This document shows positions 1 through 13,186 of a DNA stretch of 64,000 nt, piece after piece (positions within the stretch are counted from its first letter, which is position 1; each line of letters opens with the position of its first letter). A program made the translations under genes and the position numbers. The stretch is from Lethocerus indicus (taxonomy: Eukaryota > Arthropoda > Insecta > Hemiptera > Belostomatidae). The stretch spans positions 27,732,246-27,796,245 of the forward strand of contig JACDQD010000006.1 of NCBI GenBank assembly GCA_019843655.1, written 5' to 3'. The notes under the pieces are model-generated. The model saw nothing but the letters and a program-made list of their open reading frames with translations, was not told where the DNA came from and did no database searches.

Positions 1-1505
1 AATGTTTTATTTAGATGCCTGCCAATAATTTGTTCGATATCGTAAAAATGTTACGACTATGGCTGCATTAAACTGACAATAATGGCGACAATAATTTTAT
101 ATATTTGGAAAATATTGTACTATTCTATCATCATTATAAATGTAAGGACCTATGTTCATTTTTTTATTATATGAAAGTCACCGTGAAGGTAAAGTGTTAC
201 ATAATTCAGTCAATGGTATCTCTCATTGTTTAATATGCTAATTTTTAAAATTTTATCGATCGTTCGATACAAATTAAATCAGTCGGGTAGGATTTCCTAT
301 TTAAGAAATAAGGGAATGAGAAATAAAAAGAAGAATGGAATGCTTTTGGAGTGGCGGTGGGGCTGTGTAGTCGCGAAAAGTTCTTAAATCGCACCGGTTA
401 CTGATGCTGCATAGCAATAGCTCCTTCTCTTCTTCACGCCCTTCCCTCTTCTCCTCAATTCTCCTCTCTTCTCTTCCCTGGTCCGTGTGTTCTCAGTGAC
501 TGGGCCACATTGATTGCTCGGCGCAACCGGAATATCAATTGGGCGACTACCCTTTCCGAAGTTTTTACACTCCTTTTCCTCTTCCCCTTCTCTACTCCCC
601 TATCTTCCTTCAGGAGAGATTGGGCGGCCGCAGGCCAAAGCCTAGGACACCGCGAGTGGAATGGGATGTGAATAAGACGAAAATCCTTCAGAAGTAACCC
701 CGAAAGTTCACCAAGGGTGAAGTGGTCCATGAGGACAGGTCTTATTTAAAATGTATGGGCCACTGAAAATTCTTCTTCTTTTTATATATGACCTTAGAAA
801 TCTGGATTAATTAACGGTCAAGGTTCGGGACACGCCAATGAGAATAAAGCGGAAAGAAACGTCAAGAGGGAGAACGAGTTAAATATTCCCTTTAACATAT
901 AATTATATCGTACATATAATTGTATGTACTGACCGGTTTATTTGTGCCCTCGAAAAGGTTGGAATTATTTTGTAAAACAACGTTCGAAAACCATTTCTGC
1001 TGGTCAGACAAGTAAGTGGAACACTGCATTCAAGAGAATGGGATATTGCGTGTCGGTAGGAAGTGCGCGTGATAGGGCATCGTTTGAATGTAATGCGACG
1101 CGGAAGTTATTAGGGGCCCCGCATTCCGTCTTAGGGTGAGATCACCAGTGCGATCCCGCACTGTTTTATTCAGGCCAGTTCTTCTGAATGCATATTAACT
1201 GCACGGTAAATCAATCCGGCTCTACGGGCAAATGCCGAAATTTGTCCAATATGTGAAAACGAATGGGTGATTCAAGTTTCTAACTTTTCACTAACTTTCC
1301 GATGGCGACTAATTTAAATACATTTCGATAAATATACATGACATAAAACTCTCTTAATATTCGTATGAAAATAACGCACATATAAGGATTACACCTGTCT
1401 ATGTAGTATACCGCGCGAACGAACTTTCATTGATCGTTGATTTCCGTTTATATAGGTCTATTTTTGTTTATAAACAATGATTAGTTTTATGCTGGCGTCA
1501 TTATC
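1..1505. other. non-coding stretch, nothing firm
   Basis: No exon, RNA gene or clear repeat is visible. A 91-codon minus-strand frame near 455-730 is lysine/arginine-rich and matches nothing I know; I treat it as chance. A weak hammerhead-like string at 363-402 (CTG, then GCGAAAAG, then ACCGGTTA after an 8-base insertion) is listed among the rejected items. Confidence 0.6.
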
Positions 1506-1545
1506 TGTCTAATTTAATATTTCTTTGTTTCAGGTAAGGAGGCTA
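1505..1545 (+). other. putative recursive splice site (ratchet point) 1
   Basis: A branch-point-like CTAAT at 1509-1513 is followed by a T-rich tract, then CAG (1531-1533) joined directly to GTAAGG (1534-1539). A strong 3' splice site abutting a strong 5' splice site with no exon between is the signature of recursive splicing known from long Drosophila and vertebrate introns. The A of CTAAT lies 21 bases before the AG, exactly as at the second site near 31060. If real, the host gene is transcribed on the plus strand and this is a zero-length exon. It could instead be a chance juxtaposition or the 3' edge of an unseen short exon, although the frame downstream carries no recognisable protein. 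Confidence 0.45.
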
Positions 1546-4500
1546 TTTCCTAATTACTGCGATCTGTGATCGGTGAGTACTGAAACTCTCTGTTAACACT
1601 GCGAATGTATAAATAGGCGATAAAGATGGGCGGGAGACGTCCGAAACGCATAATAAGCCCAGGTGTCCGACCACACATCACGAAAGTTGTCCGCTTGAAT
1701 TCATATTGGACCGGTAGTAGATAACTTGAACGCTTGGAAGGGAAGCAGTCACGATAACCAGCGGAACTTCCCGTACACAGATAACTTACCCTCAGGTTGA
1801 CCACGCGCCCGACAAAAACTTATCAACTTGGAAATTTGTCTCCCCGGCTTAGAACGAAATTCTAAAATTGTGTTAATTAAAACATATCCCATTTCGTCTG
1901 ACAATTTAAATAATTTCCAATTACGGCGGGGTTCCAAGTAATCTTTTTTATACCTTTGCCGCACCGTCTCTTAGAATTTGAATATTGCTATTTGAGTATA
2001 GCATTTTGTTTATAGCTAAGGGAACTGAAACATATTTATTTTTTGTCCTGTACATACCGATTATGGCGTGTTTATATTCGGAAACTAAAATATGAGCCGC
2101 GGGTCTTTCATAATTGTTTCACCAGTGCTTGACAATTACTACTTCAGGGCAACCATCGAATGGGACGAATAAAAAAATACTGTGCTACTATAAACTTCAA
2201 ATTTGCCTTTTCCAAGTAGGTAGTCAATATTTTGATTATTATGGGGTAGAGCAAAATAGATAATGATTTAATTGAATGGTATATACCGGAAAGGCCAAAT
2301 CAGTTTGGGAATATCATGACGTTATCGCTTTGTACCTTATCCAGGAATTCCGGATCGGCTATCCGAGTGACGTCTACCGTTTAATAAATGGTTCTGGGCG
2401 TGATTGCGTAGGACCTGTTCCTGGAATTCGGGCCCAATCTGGGTAATTGGGATAGCTTCGGTGTCCGGTTAGTGCGCCAGAGATTGTTCACTGGACGTTG
2501 GGATAGAGTGAAAGGGGTAAGCTGAGATGGGGGCGGTTTATAATGGACGCAGATCATCATCCCTTCGGCGAAAGGCCACGAGCCCTATATCAATAATTTT
2601 AACTCCAATCATCCAGGATTTCCACCCTGCGATGTAAGGAATTACTGGTATTCTATACATTTCGGAATGTGTCCAGGTATATATAAACTGGAACATGTAT
2701 AAATCTTTTCATGTTTCGTTTATTTCTTGTCGCTTCCATTGTATTCGTTGTTTTTGTTTTCACGGTTCCCATAAATTTTCAATACAATTCTACTGTGCTA
2801 TTTGGACACGTGTCATGGAGAAAATGCATGACGAAATGGCGACTGTGAAGTTAATCCAATCATCTGATTTTAAGAAATTATTTTAAGTGAAACAGACTCA
2901 TTTTCTTTCTCAGGTTTGAAAAAATTATTCCAAGCATCAAATTTATCTTTTAATATCAATAATGATCCTGGAAACGACGAGAAGCGAAAAAATAATTAGT
3001 CCCCTTCAACTATCTTTAGAACAAACCACAAGGCGGCAAATATAACAGGACTAACTATAAATAATTAATTATTTTCAATATCCTGTCTACCATTGGAACA
3101 AAATATTGGCAGAATAACCTACCTCCGATATTCTCACTAACCCTCACCAGACCTCCGTATAATTATTTATGATTCTATATAAGTTTGAACGTTTTGTGAA
3201 GCACAATTGTTTCCAGTGTCCTCTCGTTTCAATTTAGCATAGTTCCGGCAGCGCGAGTATACGTTAAATGTCACAGACCGATTGTAGAGACTATAAAAGT
3301 ATAGGTGTTGACAGTTGGCCACATTTACGAAAGAATTATACTCGTATTCAACGCATATTCTGTGAATATATGTAGTCGGTCGGTCGATGAGATGAAATAT
3401 GGGTGCCACTTATCACCTGTCCCGGGACCGTCCAGCGTCAAAACACGTATATCAATAATTGTAAGCCCAACTTTTGGTTTCCATTCCGGCATCTTCTCCC
3501 CGAGAGATCCCCGCCCGGATTATACCAGTACTGTCTGGAGTGCACCCTATCTTTTTCAAAAGTATATAAAGTTAGACCGGTGAAACCGTAAAGTACGAAG
3601 ATTTATAGACACCCGAGGGAGGGGGATGCTGTGGAGTCTTCTTTTTCTCCGCCGGGTCCCTTCTCTGGACTTCTTCATGGTCTATGAGCCCCCATCTATT
3701 TTATATTATGTTCGAAATTTGACGGTTATAAAATGCGGTGAATTGGTCGGCAAACATAAAACGTTGTTTCGGTAACTTGTTTCTATCATATGGTCCTAAT
3801 TTAGACTGGATTCTTGGTATCGTTATTAAAGCATTAAACGATAACTTACATAAACCACCCAGTTAATGAATAGTTTCTACTACTGTTCTCGACTTTTCAT
3901 CCTTTGAAAATATTTTCAACCGAGTAAGATAATTAAAATGTGAGCGAAGTAATCATATTGTTCGCGTAGATCCACTGAGGGTTTTTCCTTTTTTTTTAAC
4001 AACGATTTGTCATTCGAGTTGATACAAGTTCAAGACCAAATGACTCACCCCTTTCTCGCAGCATCTGTTTCAATTCCTGGAATAGAAATCTTCCAATAAT
4101 ATCTGAACGCTCGGCATAAGATCATCGTTATATCTGCGGTCTTCTCCTAATCGTCGTATTTATTCTTTTAATTATGTTCTACTGCGGGCGGAGATTGGTG
4201 CTAATTGGAGCGCGGCCGCCGCCAGTGAATGACCCCTGTATTAACTCAACCCTCGACGCGAATTTAACGTTATGTTCCCTAGTTGATCTTAAATGTAGTT
4301 CCACACCATTTAGATTTTTGCATCATAATAATACCGCCAATCTGGAACATGGTCCATTTTAACGATAAAATCTTACTGTTTTATACTATGACATGAAAAA
4401 ATAGAATGATCGGCGATGTATACAATAATTACGATTATATAAAAAATTCGGGATGAATTAGTTGAAATAAAGATACAATAAATTTACATAGTAGTCCTGA

Positions 4501-5800
4501 TAGTTTTAGCAATGCTTCTAGGTCCAATCCCCCAGTAGTAAAGTAGACGTTCCTCAGTTAGTTTTATCTAGTTACTCAGTTGAATACTGAATGAATGGTT
4601 GCTCTTTTGGGCAATAATGTAAGTAATAAATTAATTTGGGGGCAGAACTGCCGGAGCACTCCGTCCCTTGCCAATTGTTTAAATCAGGACCTCTTTCGTC
4701 AACGTTTTTGCACAAACGGCGCTGATTTAGCTGGGTGTTTTTATGAGAAACCGCCGGTGGGGAATAGACAGGGCGAGAGACACTGGTGATGGGGAGGGAT
4801 GGGGGATATAGTTCGGTGGCACTTTGAGGCCGGCGGGACCAGCCAGCCGCCCGCTGTGTCTATATAGCGGATACTTTGAATAAAGGACTGCCTGATAAAG
4901 AGCCGGAGGTGGGTGAACCGCCGATGCCTCTTTCTGGAGATCCTACACCATCAATTTCCCTCCACCGTTTTTGATCCCTTTGCCCTTTTAGGCCTCTTGC
5001 TAGCGCCCTTTTTCTTACCCGCCGTAGGACCTTTTAAGTTTTAGGACCCGTTGATTCTCGAACCGAATTGAATGGCTCCAAAGTGGTGGCCTATTTTATA
5101 TTATTTCTAATCTATAAGCCCGGACTTATATTAATATAAATATCGAATTGTGATAGTCACGCATTGTCTATAGCGCGGATTATTAGTGTAATACAAAACT
5201 ATATGACACCAATCTTAGGCGTAAAATGAACAGGAATTGACTATAATAATTACACAAATGTTATCTTTCCATTACAGTACAAATAATTCGTTCCTCGTGC
5301 GGGTGGACTGCCTAAAATATCTCTGTTGGTAAATTAATTTTATAGGAGCAATAAAATTGTTATAAAATATAAAGGAATGTTTGAATATTGGAATGGTAGA
5401 ACATTTTAAATTATAGTGCTGAAAATATTCCATCGGCAACCTCAATTATCGCATCGGAATCTGAATTGGAGTTTCTCTACACATGGAAAGCGTACGCGTG
5501 GGCGCGTGAGACACGTCTGACGCTTCACGCATAAGTTGGTTGCTTCCTTTTTCCAAGGAATATTCGCGTCGATTTTCGCCGATGCGCAGCACTTGAGCTG
5601 GACGCCTGCGCACGACCGAACCAAAGGAGCGGGCAACAGTTTTTCGAATCCAATTATGAGTTAAACCTCTTAGTGAAAATAACAGCGCCGACTTCAATTT
5701 ACGCAGACAAGGACTTCAATATAATATGGAGCTAATATAATAAGTGAGCTTTATTTCTTATACAATCTGTTTCGTAGGACGGTAAATGATGGACAGACAC
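1545..5800. other. non-coding stretch
   Basis: Mixed AT-rich DNA with GC-richer mosaic segments around 2320-2620 and 4780-5060. These contain repeated GGAATTC-centred strings (about 2344 and 2432) but no repeat family I recognise. Frames of 60-96 codons occur on both strands without domains. A weak antisense hammerhead-like string lies at 5569-5590. Confidence 0.6.
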
Positions 5801-8800
5801 TCTAATTTTAGCATGAGTTTTAATATGTTGAAATTAAAAATAAAATAAAAATTTCAGGCTAGTAGGAAGATTGAAAAATAATGAACATAACATTTATATG
5901 CGAAGAAATTATGATTTATTCTTACTTCCCTCCATTCCCGGAGGTGTGGAATATTTTTTCCCCACTCGACTACTTGTTATTTCAGACCCCTTTTTTTCTG
6001 TTTTAATTATATTAGGATATTCCAAATTTCGGATTAAATACCATACACGCGTGATACGACCCCTGGTAAGTACTGGTTACATTTTTCATCAGGCGTGCTT
6101 AAGTACCTCCACGAGTTACCATTGGAGTGCTATTGCAGATGTATTATACCGAATAGGTTAGTCTGACAATCAAAATATGATCATGTTTCACGACTCGCTG
6201 ACCCCCCAAACAAACTCCATACATTTGTCAATGCGTCGTTCTAAATAACGATAATGATCTGAATAATCTATATACAAGGGGGGCGTGCACCTGTAATAGC
6301 GTGTAACAATGTTGTTACCACTTTAGTAGGGATCAATATGTGAAGTAACGGTTTCTTATGAAATTCATATTAGGCGGTGTCGATCCACCCTCAAATATGA
6401 GTTCTGTCAGTGCAATTATGTACCTCAATAATATTTATTGTACAGCAAGTTTTCCAATGAACTCAACAGTAATGAAGAAATGTGTAGAGACAAATCAATT
6501 TAACGCTTGGCTCGTGTACTTTTCATAAAGTTGGCTCCTTGGCTTTTCTTAATTCGGCACGTGTCACCGCGCACGTTGTTGCTCCTTTTCCATTATTTGT
6601 GACGTCGTTGACCGGAAGAGTGGAACTGTTCCGCTAACGAGCCTTTTGTTTTCTTTACGTTGAGGGGGGAACAAAAAATAACGCTACTTCTGGCCCGCGT
6701 CTCCTCTCCGCTTCTCACTCACTGCTTCCTACTTCTTACTTTAGCGGCAACACGATTCAATTATTTCCTACAATTGTAGAGATAGGTATTTGACACCATT
6801 TAGTTTTTAGTTTGCTCTGACTTTGTCCTCCTGTTTTTATGATGTTATAAAATATGTTTGTTTGTGGACGGATTGCGCGCGCGTTTGTATGCGTGCGCGT
6901 GAGATATAAAAACGGGTAGAATTACTTTTATTCGAAATGTCATATTTTTATAAGCAAAACGAGCTTTACCGGATCTAGATTTCTCAGCGTTGAAAATATT
7001 ATTTTGTTAAGTATTAGGTTTAAAATTTACTGCCTAATATGATATAAATAATTGGTAGCAGCTCCTCTGATATTTTACTCGAACAGATTTATCATATAAC
7101 ATAAACGAATTAGCGAGCCGTGAAAAAACTAACAAATACCAATATTTACTGTTGCCCCCGGAAGAAGAGTTTGATTTCAGGATGATTTGAATAAATCATC
7201 ATACCCTTAAATACGCCCCCATAAATAAGGCCCAAGAGGTTTAAAGGCTCTCGATACCGCTTAAAGGAAATTAAGACTTAAATATTCTAAGGCGGTTCCT
7301 CCATTTCAGAAATGCATAAAGACACAATAAGAGAAGTCGTGTTGACGGCCCGGCCCCTCAACTGTATAGCCAAATTGGTCCTCGGGAAGTTATATTTAAG
7401 TCGCCCGCCGACTGTTTGTTGCTAATGGGGCACAAGGGAATGACTTTGTTTACGGATGGTTGGCACAGGTTGTCGTATGCCAGTAATTTCTACCTGGTGG
7501 TAGTGCGAGAAAGCCCGGGTTCCGGGACGGCGGCCCTCCCGCTATGCCGCTGTATATTTAGCCCTCGGTGAATCACCTCATCTCGTACCCCGTTTATCGC
7601 CTCCGGCCTGCTAAACTTAGCCCCCTCTGCGACCTTGCTCAATTAAATAAACATTCTCAACGAATTTTACAGCCAAATTCTACCGATGGACCACTGGCCA
7701 TTTGACGGATTTTGGGGGGCGGAAGGCGGATATTAGTGAAAATCGGTTGGCTTTATCCGGAGTTAAAATCGAATTAGAACCGTCCGACTAAATCGACGGG
7801 TTAACTCCAGAATGGTTATTGAAATTATGGAAAAATTAAGTCATAGAAATGTATTTATTAATTCAATTAAATAAAGTAATATATTCCCTCGATATTGTGG
7901 TAACCTATGAAAATCAAATCTCAATCAATTTGCAATAAATTCTTTGCAACCAAATATTCTATTTTCGAGTGTTCTGGAGTTGTGCAGATCCGCTGGATTA
8001 ATTAGAACAGAATTTGATCGAAACAAAGGTCCGCGATTCTCTTCAAATTGTAGCTACTGGGCGCCTTCCGTTCCCAAAACAATTAATATATTCTACACTA
8101 AACTCAATACGTCTAATATACTTAATCTACTACTTATATATTACTGTGGCAAGCATGGTCTGCCCTACAGAGGTACTGACGATGCCGTTAGTATCATTGT
8201 TTTCGCAAAAGATCTTTCAATGTATGCCCCTTGCACCTGTTACAACAACTTAAGAAAAGTATTGGAAGTGGCCGTGAAATTCTTCCTTAGTAATTGCCAA
8301 TAAATCCCACCTCGCGCCCTTCCTTGCGGCAATAATTTTTGTTCCGTGTTCAATTCGAATTGCTCTTTGTAACAACAGGCGTTGTTGGTTTTAACGCGAT
8401 TGCAACGTTAAAAGTATATCCTGTTTCATTATTCATTATCCAACGAACATTTCGTACTGAAGTATCAAGCTGGAAACGAGGAGTCGTTTCCAATGGTTTC
8501 AATAGGAAATGTGTCTTGGCGAATTTACATGAGTAATTAATGTACCTGTTTCGTAAGAAAAGTTACAAATTTTTCAAAAAGAACATTTACATGCTGTAAA
8601 TCGCCACTAGCTTGCAAGTGAGTTTCAGTTTAATTCGCTATTACATAAATTAAGGTTCGTCATTGCTTTCAACTGTATTTTTGGAAGATGTAATAACTAG
8701 TATAGTAAGACACATTTTATACTCAGTAACTTTAATATCTATTTGTATAACTATTCGCGTGACTTATGAGACAAACGTAGATATTGAAGCTTGTCCTCAG

Positions 8801-9800
8801 CAGTTAGTTTGGCTGGTTTGACCTAGTTCCTATGTTAATTTTAACCTGTAATGTATCATAAGACCAAGCTGGGTTGTACCGAATGCATTTGATAGGCGCG
8901 AAGGGGACCTTCCGTTTCAAATTGCGCATGAACCAAGATATCAGCCGTGACATATTAAGGTGCACAAATTTTCGTATGTGTATATATATATATATATATC
9001 ATATATTTGAAGACTAAGCATTGATAGTCTTAATTATCGCGTCTTTAACTTTATACGTATCTAAGTAATTTAATGGTTTAAGTTACTCCTATAGTTAATG
9101 ATTTCCTGAAAGACTACATCTCGCATATGATGTGATGGTAGCAGTTATGGCACTGCTATAAGTCTAACCAACGGAAACAAGAATGGATGATGAAAAGGGA
9201 ATATTTAAAAATCAGTTTCTGTCCAATAGGACGGTGTATAACTCATGGTTCGATTAATATTCCATAATACCAAGTATGATAATAGCACTTGTCCCGGAAA
9301 CGCATCTATTGTTTCCGAACCTATTGGAGCCGCACCGGCTTCCTGTTTACTGTGTGCTTCCTGTTCCCCAAATCATTCATTGTCTGAGCTATTCCTTTAT
9401 GTTTATTAAAAATTAAGAAAACGTAATTTCCAAACAGTGTTGTTTATTGCTTTCGGCATTCCCTAATATTCGAAGGTAATACGGTATTGGCTTCAAGTAT
9501 ATTCTCTAAATCCAGGTTATTTATTCCGTGGCATTGTGTTGTTGAAAAGTTGAAAAGCTGAAAACGTTTTAGGCAAGGACCAAATGGTTGGCTGAAGATA
9601 AAATGTGGAAAAAGATAGTAGGAAATAAATGCGTAGGCATTACAGGTATTTATGAGATTATTGGGAATCTCCATTATTTTTTGGGCAAATAGAATCTTCG
9701 TGCATCATGGTTGTAGCATCGTCGTTGACTTATTCTTGCCGTTAGTTTCCCCCCACGAATCTTCATTGGAAATTCTTTTCCGCGCTTCCAAATGAAAAAA
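5800..9800. other. non-coding stretch with GC-richer mosaic at 7320-7820
   Basis: No exon or RNA gene is recognisable. Segment 7320-7820 alternates GC-rich blocks with TAATTA-like and ATTGT-like strings. This is a texture sometimes seen in conserved non-coding elements, but conservation cannot be judged from one sequence. The 119-codon plus-strand frame at 7944-8303 has no recognised domain. A (TA)n tract sits at 8980-8999. Confidence 0.55.
8980..8999. repeat. (TA)n microsatellite, short
   Basis: About ten TA units following GTATGTG, ending at the C of 'ATATC'. Confidence 0.9.
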
Positions 9801-9827
9801 CCACCCTATAAGTGTAATGTGGCGTGT

Positions 9828-9867
9828 CTACTGATGATGGTAGAAATTATAATGAGGGAAAACTTGT
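9828..9867 (+). repeat. hammerhead-ribozyme-like relic with intact CTGATGA box
   Basis: CTA (9828-9830) precedes CTGATGA (9831-9837), the complete first catalytic box. A TGG start of stem II follows, but the short GAAAA loop is replaced by a longer AT-rich stretch. GGGAAAAC (9855-9862) can supply the GAAA box, and GTC (9865-9867) sits where the cleavage triplet would be. Stem II complementarity is poor, so activity is doubtful. It has the best-preserved 5' half of the family in this window. Confidence 0.45.
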
Positions 9868-10158
9868 CCTGAGATATTAGATTGCTGGGAAAAACTCCGT
9901 CCAGCGAATTGTACTGCGCTTGGTCGTTGCCACTTTGCTTTAATTTTTCTCTATTACATTTTGAAGGAACTGAATTTACAAAACACTTGCCAATTGTAAA
10001 GATAATAGATAATTTCGGTTGATATTTGTAAAGAGTTCTAGACTTTTAATTATTTCACCCACATTTTTACGCATTTTAAATTATTGATCTATAAATGCTA
10101 CATTTCTGAGGCAAGGCTTGAATATAATGCGGTAAACACTGTGGTGAACTTATAGCTG

Positions 10159-10194
10159 AACCGTGTCGCTACAGGCTCGCAGCTTGTTGGTAGC
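10159..10194 (-). repeat. hammerhead-like relic, left member of inverted pair
   Basis: Read on the minus strand, this retains GTTGG and ACAAG near the first box, GCGAG in stem II and CGGTT at the end, with insertions between blocks. It is degenerate. The main support is its closeness to a copy in the opposite orientation 13 bases downstream. Confidence 0.35.
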
Positions 10195-10207
10195 TATCTT
10201 TAGTCTA

Positions 10208-10240
10208 GCTACTGGGTTGCCGACCTTGCCCCGAGCAACT
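10208..10240 (+). repeat. hammerhead-like relic, right member of inverted pair
   Basis: Starts with GCTACTG, the usual 5' edge of the family, followed by a diverged stem II region with GCC and CCGAGCAAC in place of GCCGAAACC. Forms an inverted pair with the copy at 10159-10194. Confidence 0.35.
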
Positions 10241-11512
10241 CAGCATCGTACGCTATCTGATATGCACTGACTCCGCTCTCTGTATGTCTGCATGTGTAAC
10301 TTTAATATTTTTAATTCCAGCATCCTGACCTCAAATGCATAATATCCGAATATGCAATTTCCCACCTCTTATTATTCTGGTCATATGACAGTACTTTGAC
10401 ATTGTTTCCCTTCTTTAAAACGAGGAAATTATATTATATCAATCAATATAATAACAAGTTTTTTAAATGTTCTCCATCCTGTGGGAGACATTAAATGTAT
10501 ACCAACACATTTGTTTGTTTTACCAACAACAAATTTTTGTTTTCGTTTCATAATATCTTCTTGTAAATATTCTTCGGGTATTCAATCACGAAAACAGTAT
10601 TAAACTCAATTGTTATTTATCTCAAATTTATTTTTACCGATATTTATTTAATTTTTCGCTGATTCATTTATATTCGGAACGAAATTAAGATTTATGAAAA
10701 AATCACTCGCGAAATGAATTTCTAGTTCTAATAACTATATATTGAGTTTAGTCACGTTATTTCTGTACTTAATTATGAGAAAACAATAATTAATTAGTGC
10801 CGAACTGTATCATCTGAGCCACGTGGCCCCAACTCCCAACTATCATGACTAAGACCTGTTCACGTCTCTAGCTCCGAAATTGGTTTCAGAGCTTATATTC
10901 AGTACCCGAGTTCCTCAATTGGTTTGCAATCGCGTGTTTATTTTCCACCGAAGTATTGCGTCCTATTAATAACACGAAGAAATAAAATCGCCGCTCTCCG
11001 AGTGGCGGAATGCCAGGGATAATGAGGGCAGGATTAGATCGTTGACTCACATTGTTAAAAATACAATTGAAACGAAAAAATCGGATGTTTTAATTTAGAA
11101 AATTTCTGATCAATTATAGTAATTTTATTATTCTTTAATATGTAATAGATTAACCAGTAGCTGAACGGGTTCTCAGTTACAAGTATCAACTGTCAATATG
11201 TTATTAATACTTCATTCTTAATTTATATATGACACTAATTAGTCCCGCTCTTTGCATTATATAGAAACGTTTCCTTTATCTCGTTTCCCTTCGAAATTTG
11301 ATTCGGGTTTCAATATTCGTACGAACAAACAGATCCAATTTTCGTATCGCCCGTGTACGTGCCGTGTAATTTTTATCTCTCCCAGTTTCAAATAAAGTAG
11401 CCAAGCGAACAGAACCTTCCGTCTGAATTGCTGCTCGATCACCTCCGTCAGCCAATTGTTCCCTAGTGTATGCGAACCTAATCCAAAGGTCCGAATCTGG
11501 AATGAGAAGCCT

Positions 11513-11560
11513 CCCCCCCCCCACTGGATAGGGGTGGCTGGGGCGGGGGTGTGGAGTTTC
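11513..11560. other. C-run followed by G-rich tract
   Basis: A run of about ten C is followed by GGGG, GGGG and GGGGG runs separated by 1-5 bases (11531-11549). It could form an unusual DNA structure (near-G-quadruplex), and it generates spurious proline/glycine-rich frames. Confidence 0.5.
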
Positions 11561-12652
11561 AGTGAGGAAAGTGAAGAGGAGACAAAGGGGAAGAGATCGA
11601 ACTCTACCTTGCCGAGTTGGGGGGAGCGGGTGCAAACCTAGGCTTGATTAGAAAGCTAAGTTGGTTTAACCGGAATAAAAACTAATCTTGGTAAGGGGTT
11701 AGAGGGTTCGTCCTCTGAATAACAATTGGCCGCTTGGCCGAAGCGGTTCTCATTTTTCAGTCCTCCTCCCTTTTACGACCCTTTCACAGTTTATTCCCGC
11801 TTTGCCAACTTTCCAATATTAATGTCCCCTGCCCCACCACAAGTTTATTGGTTTTCATTGATCTGGCCTATAGGCCTCGAAACTTTTTGACAATCAAAAA
11901 CTGCGAAAAATGTCAATTACAAATTTACCGGAGGTTTAGTACATAAAGTGCCCTCTGTAGTGCAATTAATACAACAAGAAATGTTAACTATTTAGTCATA
12001 GTGTAATTCGTGTTCGATATATTTTCAGTTTATTTTCAAAATCACTATTAACCACCGAACGTGCGGAAGACTATGTTTGTTTCTATGGTTTATCTTCACG
12101 TCGCGTCGTAGTAGTCTTCTTCGGGTATTGTGTTTATTAAATTTTGAGTGAAATATCCGTTTAATATAATCTTATTTCTGCTACTTCAGGCTGTAAAGTG
12201 TTTTGGGTAGGTTTCACGGCGATATGAAACTTTCTTCTTTTCAAATTCCTTCCAAAGTGTGTCCAAATTGAAAAATACATTTCGCCACCTCCGCTACCTA
12301 AAACTGAGTTTCCGCACAATGCCCAAAGCCCCGTCGGCACTTTACACTCCGCCAGGTAACTTCCAGTTTGAAACTGCAAAATATAAAGTGTTTGCCACCC
12401 CAGGCCCCCCGCCCCTTGTGGATATTACCGGGCGGTGGGCCGCCGCGGAAATTCCCCAGAGAGAAGAACTCCGCTTTTGAAATGAAATGCCAACTGTGTG
12501 AGTAATTAGGCGTACCCCGGCATGAGTTGGTGTGATGAGGTCAGGCGGAAACTCGATTACATATCATAATGAGCGTGTTTTACACACGCCCGTCTGTTTG
12601 CCAGTGTGCGTTTGCCCTCTCTGAAGAGTTTTCCTCTCACCTGATAAACGAG

Positions 12653-12670
12653 TTTCCGCCGCGGCGGAAA
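12653..12670. other. 18-bp perfect palindrome, GC-rich
   Basis: TTTCCGCC joined to GCGGCGGAAA reads the same on both strands (9+9). The half-site resembles an E2F-type site but lacks its exact core. Related GCGGAAA strings lie nearby at about 12435 and 12544, so it may be part of a regulatory cluster. Confidence 0.5.
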
Positions 12671-12742
12671 TTTTCACTTTCTTTGGATTCGATTGCCGTA
12701 ACCCAGTGTGTTGGAAAGGGGTGTGTTCGGGGCCACTTTACT

Positions 12743-12760
12743 CTTTCTTCAAGAAGAAAG
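12743..12760. other. 8-bp hairpin
   Basis: CTTTCTTC and GAAGAAAG flank a two-base AA loop. At this stem length chance occurrence is likely. Confidence 0.4.
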
Positions 12761-13135
12761 TTAGCTTTTATCCAATTCTTAATTAGGGAAACTTAATATC
12801 GGTCTGGCCCCCTGCAAGAAAGTTGGTTGCCGATATAAATCTATGGGGGTCAATGCGATTCGAAAGGACGGTAGGTTTACTACCATATTTTTGATAAAAG
12901 GGCATTTTGTATATGCTAATGAAGGTAATCTTATATTGTTCAAAGGACGGGTGAGATAATTTCTATTAATATATAGTCTATTAAGCTGCCATACTCTGAA
13001 TACAAGCTGCAATTTCCCGTACGAGTAACAGTGTAGGTATCACTGGCAACTCAGATCAAAACAAAAATCCAATTAGAACTTCCAATCGTATTAGGTTGAC
13101 GTAGTAGACAGTGGAGGGTTGTGACAAAGGAGCTG

Positions 13136-13140
<5 letters not shown>

Positions 13141-13183
<43 letters not shown>
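13141..13183. repeat. (TA)n microsatellite
   Basis: About 21 uninterrupted TA units, ending before CCGGG. Likely length-polymorphic. Confidence 0.95.

Positions 13184-13186
<3 letters not shown>

Larger units (their letters stand above)
9870..13130. other. non-coding stretch
   Basis: Contains a pair of hammerhead relics (10159-10240), a C-run followed by a G-rich patch (11513-11560), and several GGCGGAAA/TTTCCGCC strings between 12300 and 12670, including a perfect palindrome. Minus-strand frame 11276-11635 (119 codons) crosses the low-complexity G/C patch and is not credible as a protein. Confidence 0.55.

Noticed and set aside
363..402. Hammerhead-like blocks CTG, GCGAAAAG and ACCGGTTA
   Set aside because: An eight-base insertion is needed to align them and no first catalytic box exists; too weak to list as a copy.
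5569..5590. Antisense-like TCGATTTTCGCCGATG
   Set aside because: Only the stem II region matches. Similar single-block matches at 7740, 41250, 49089 and 63103 were also left out.
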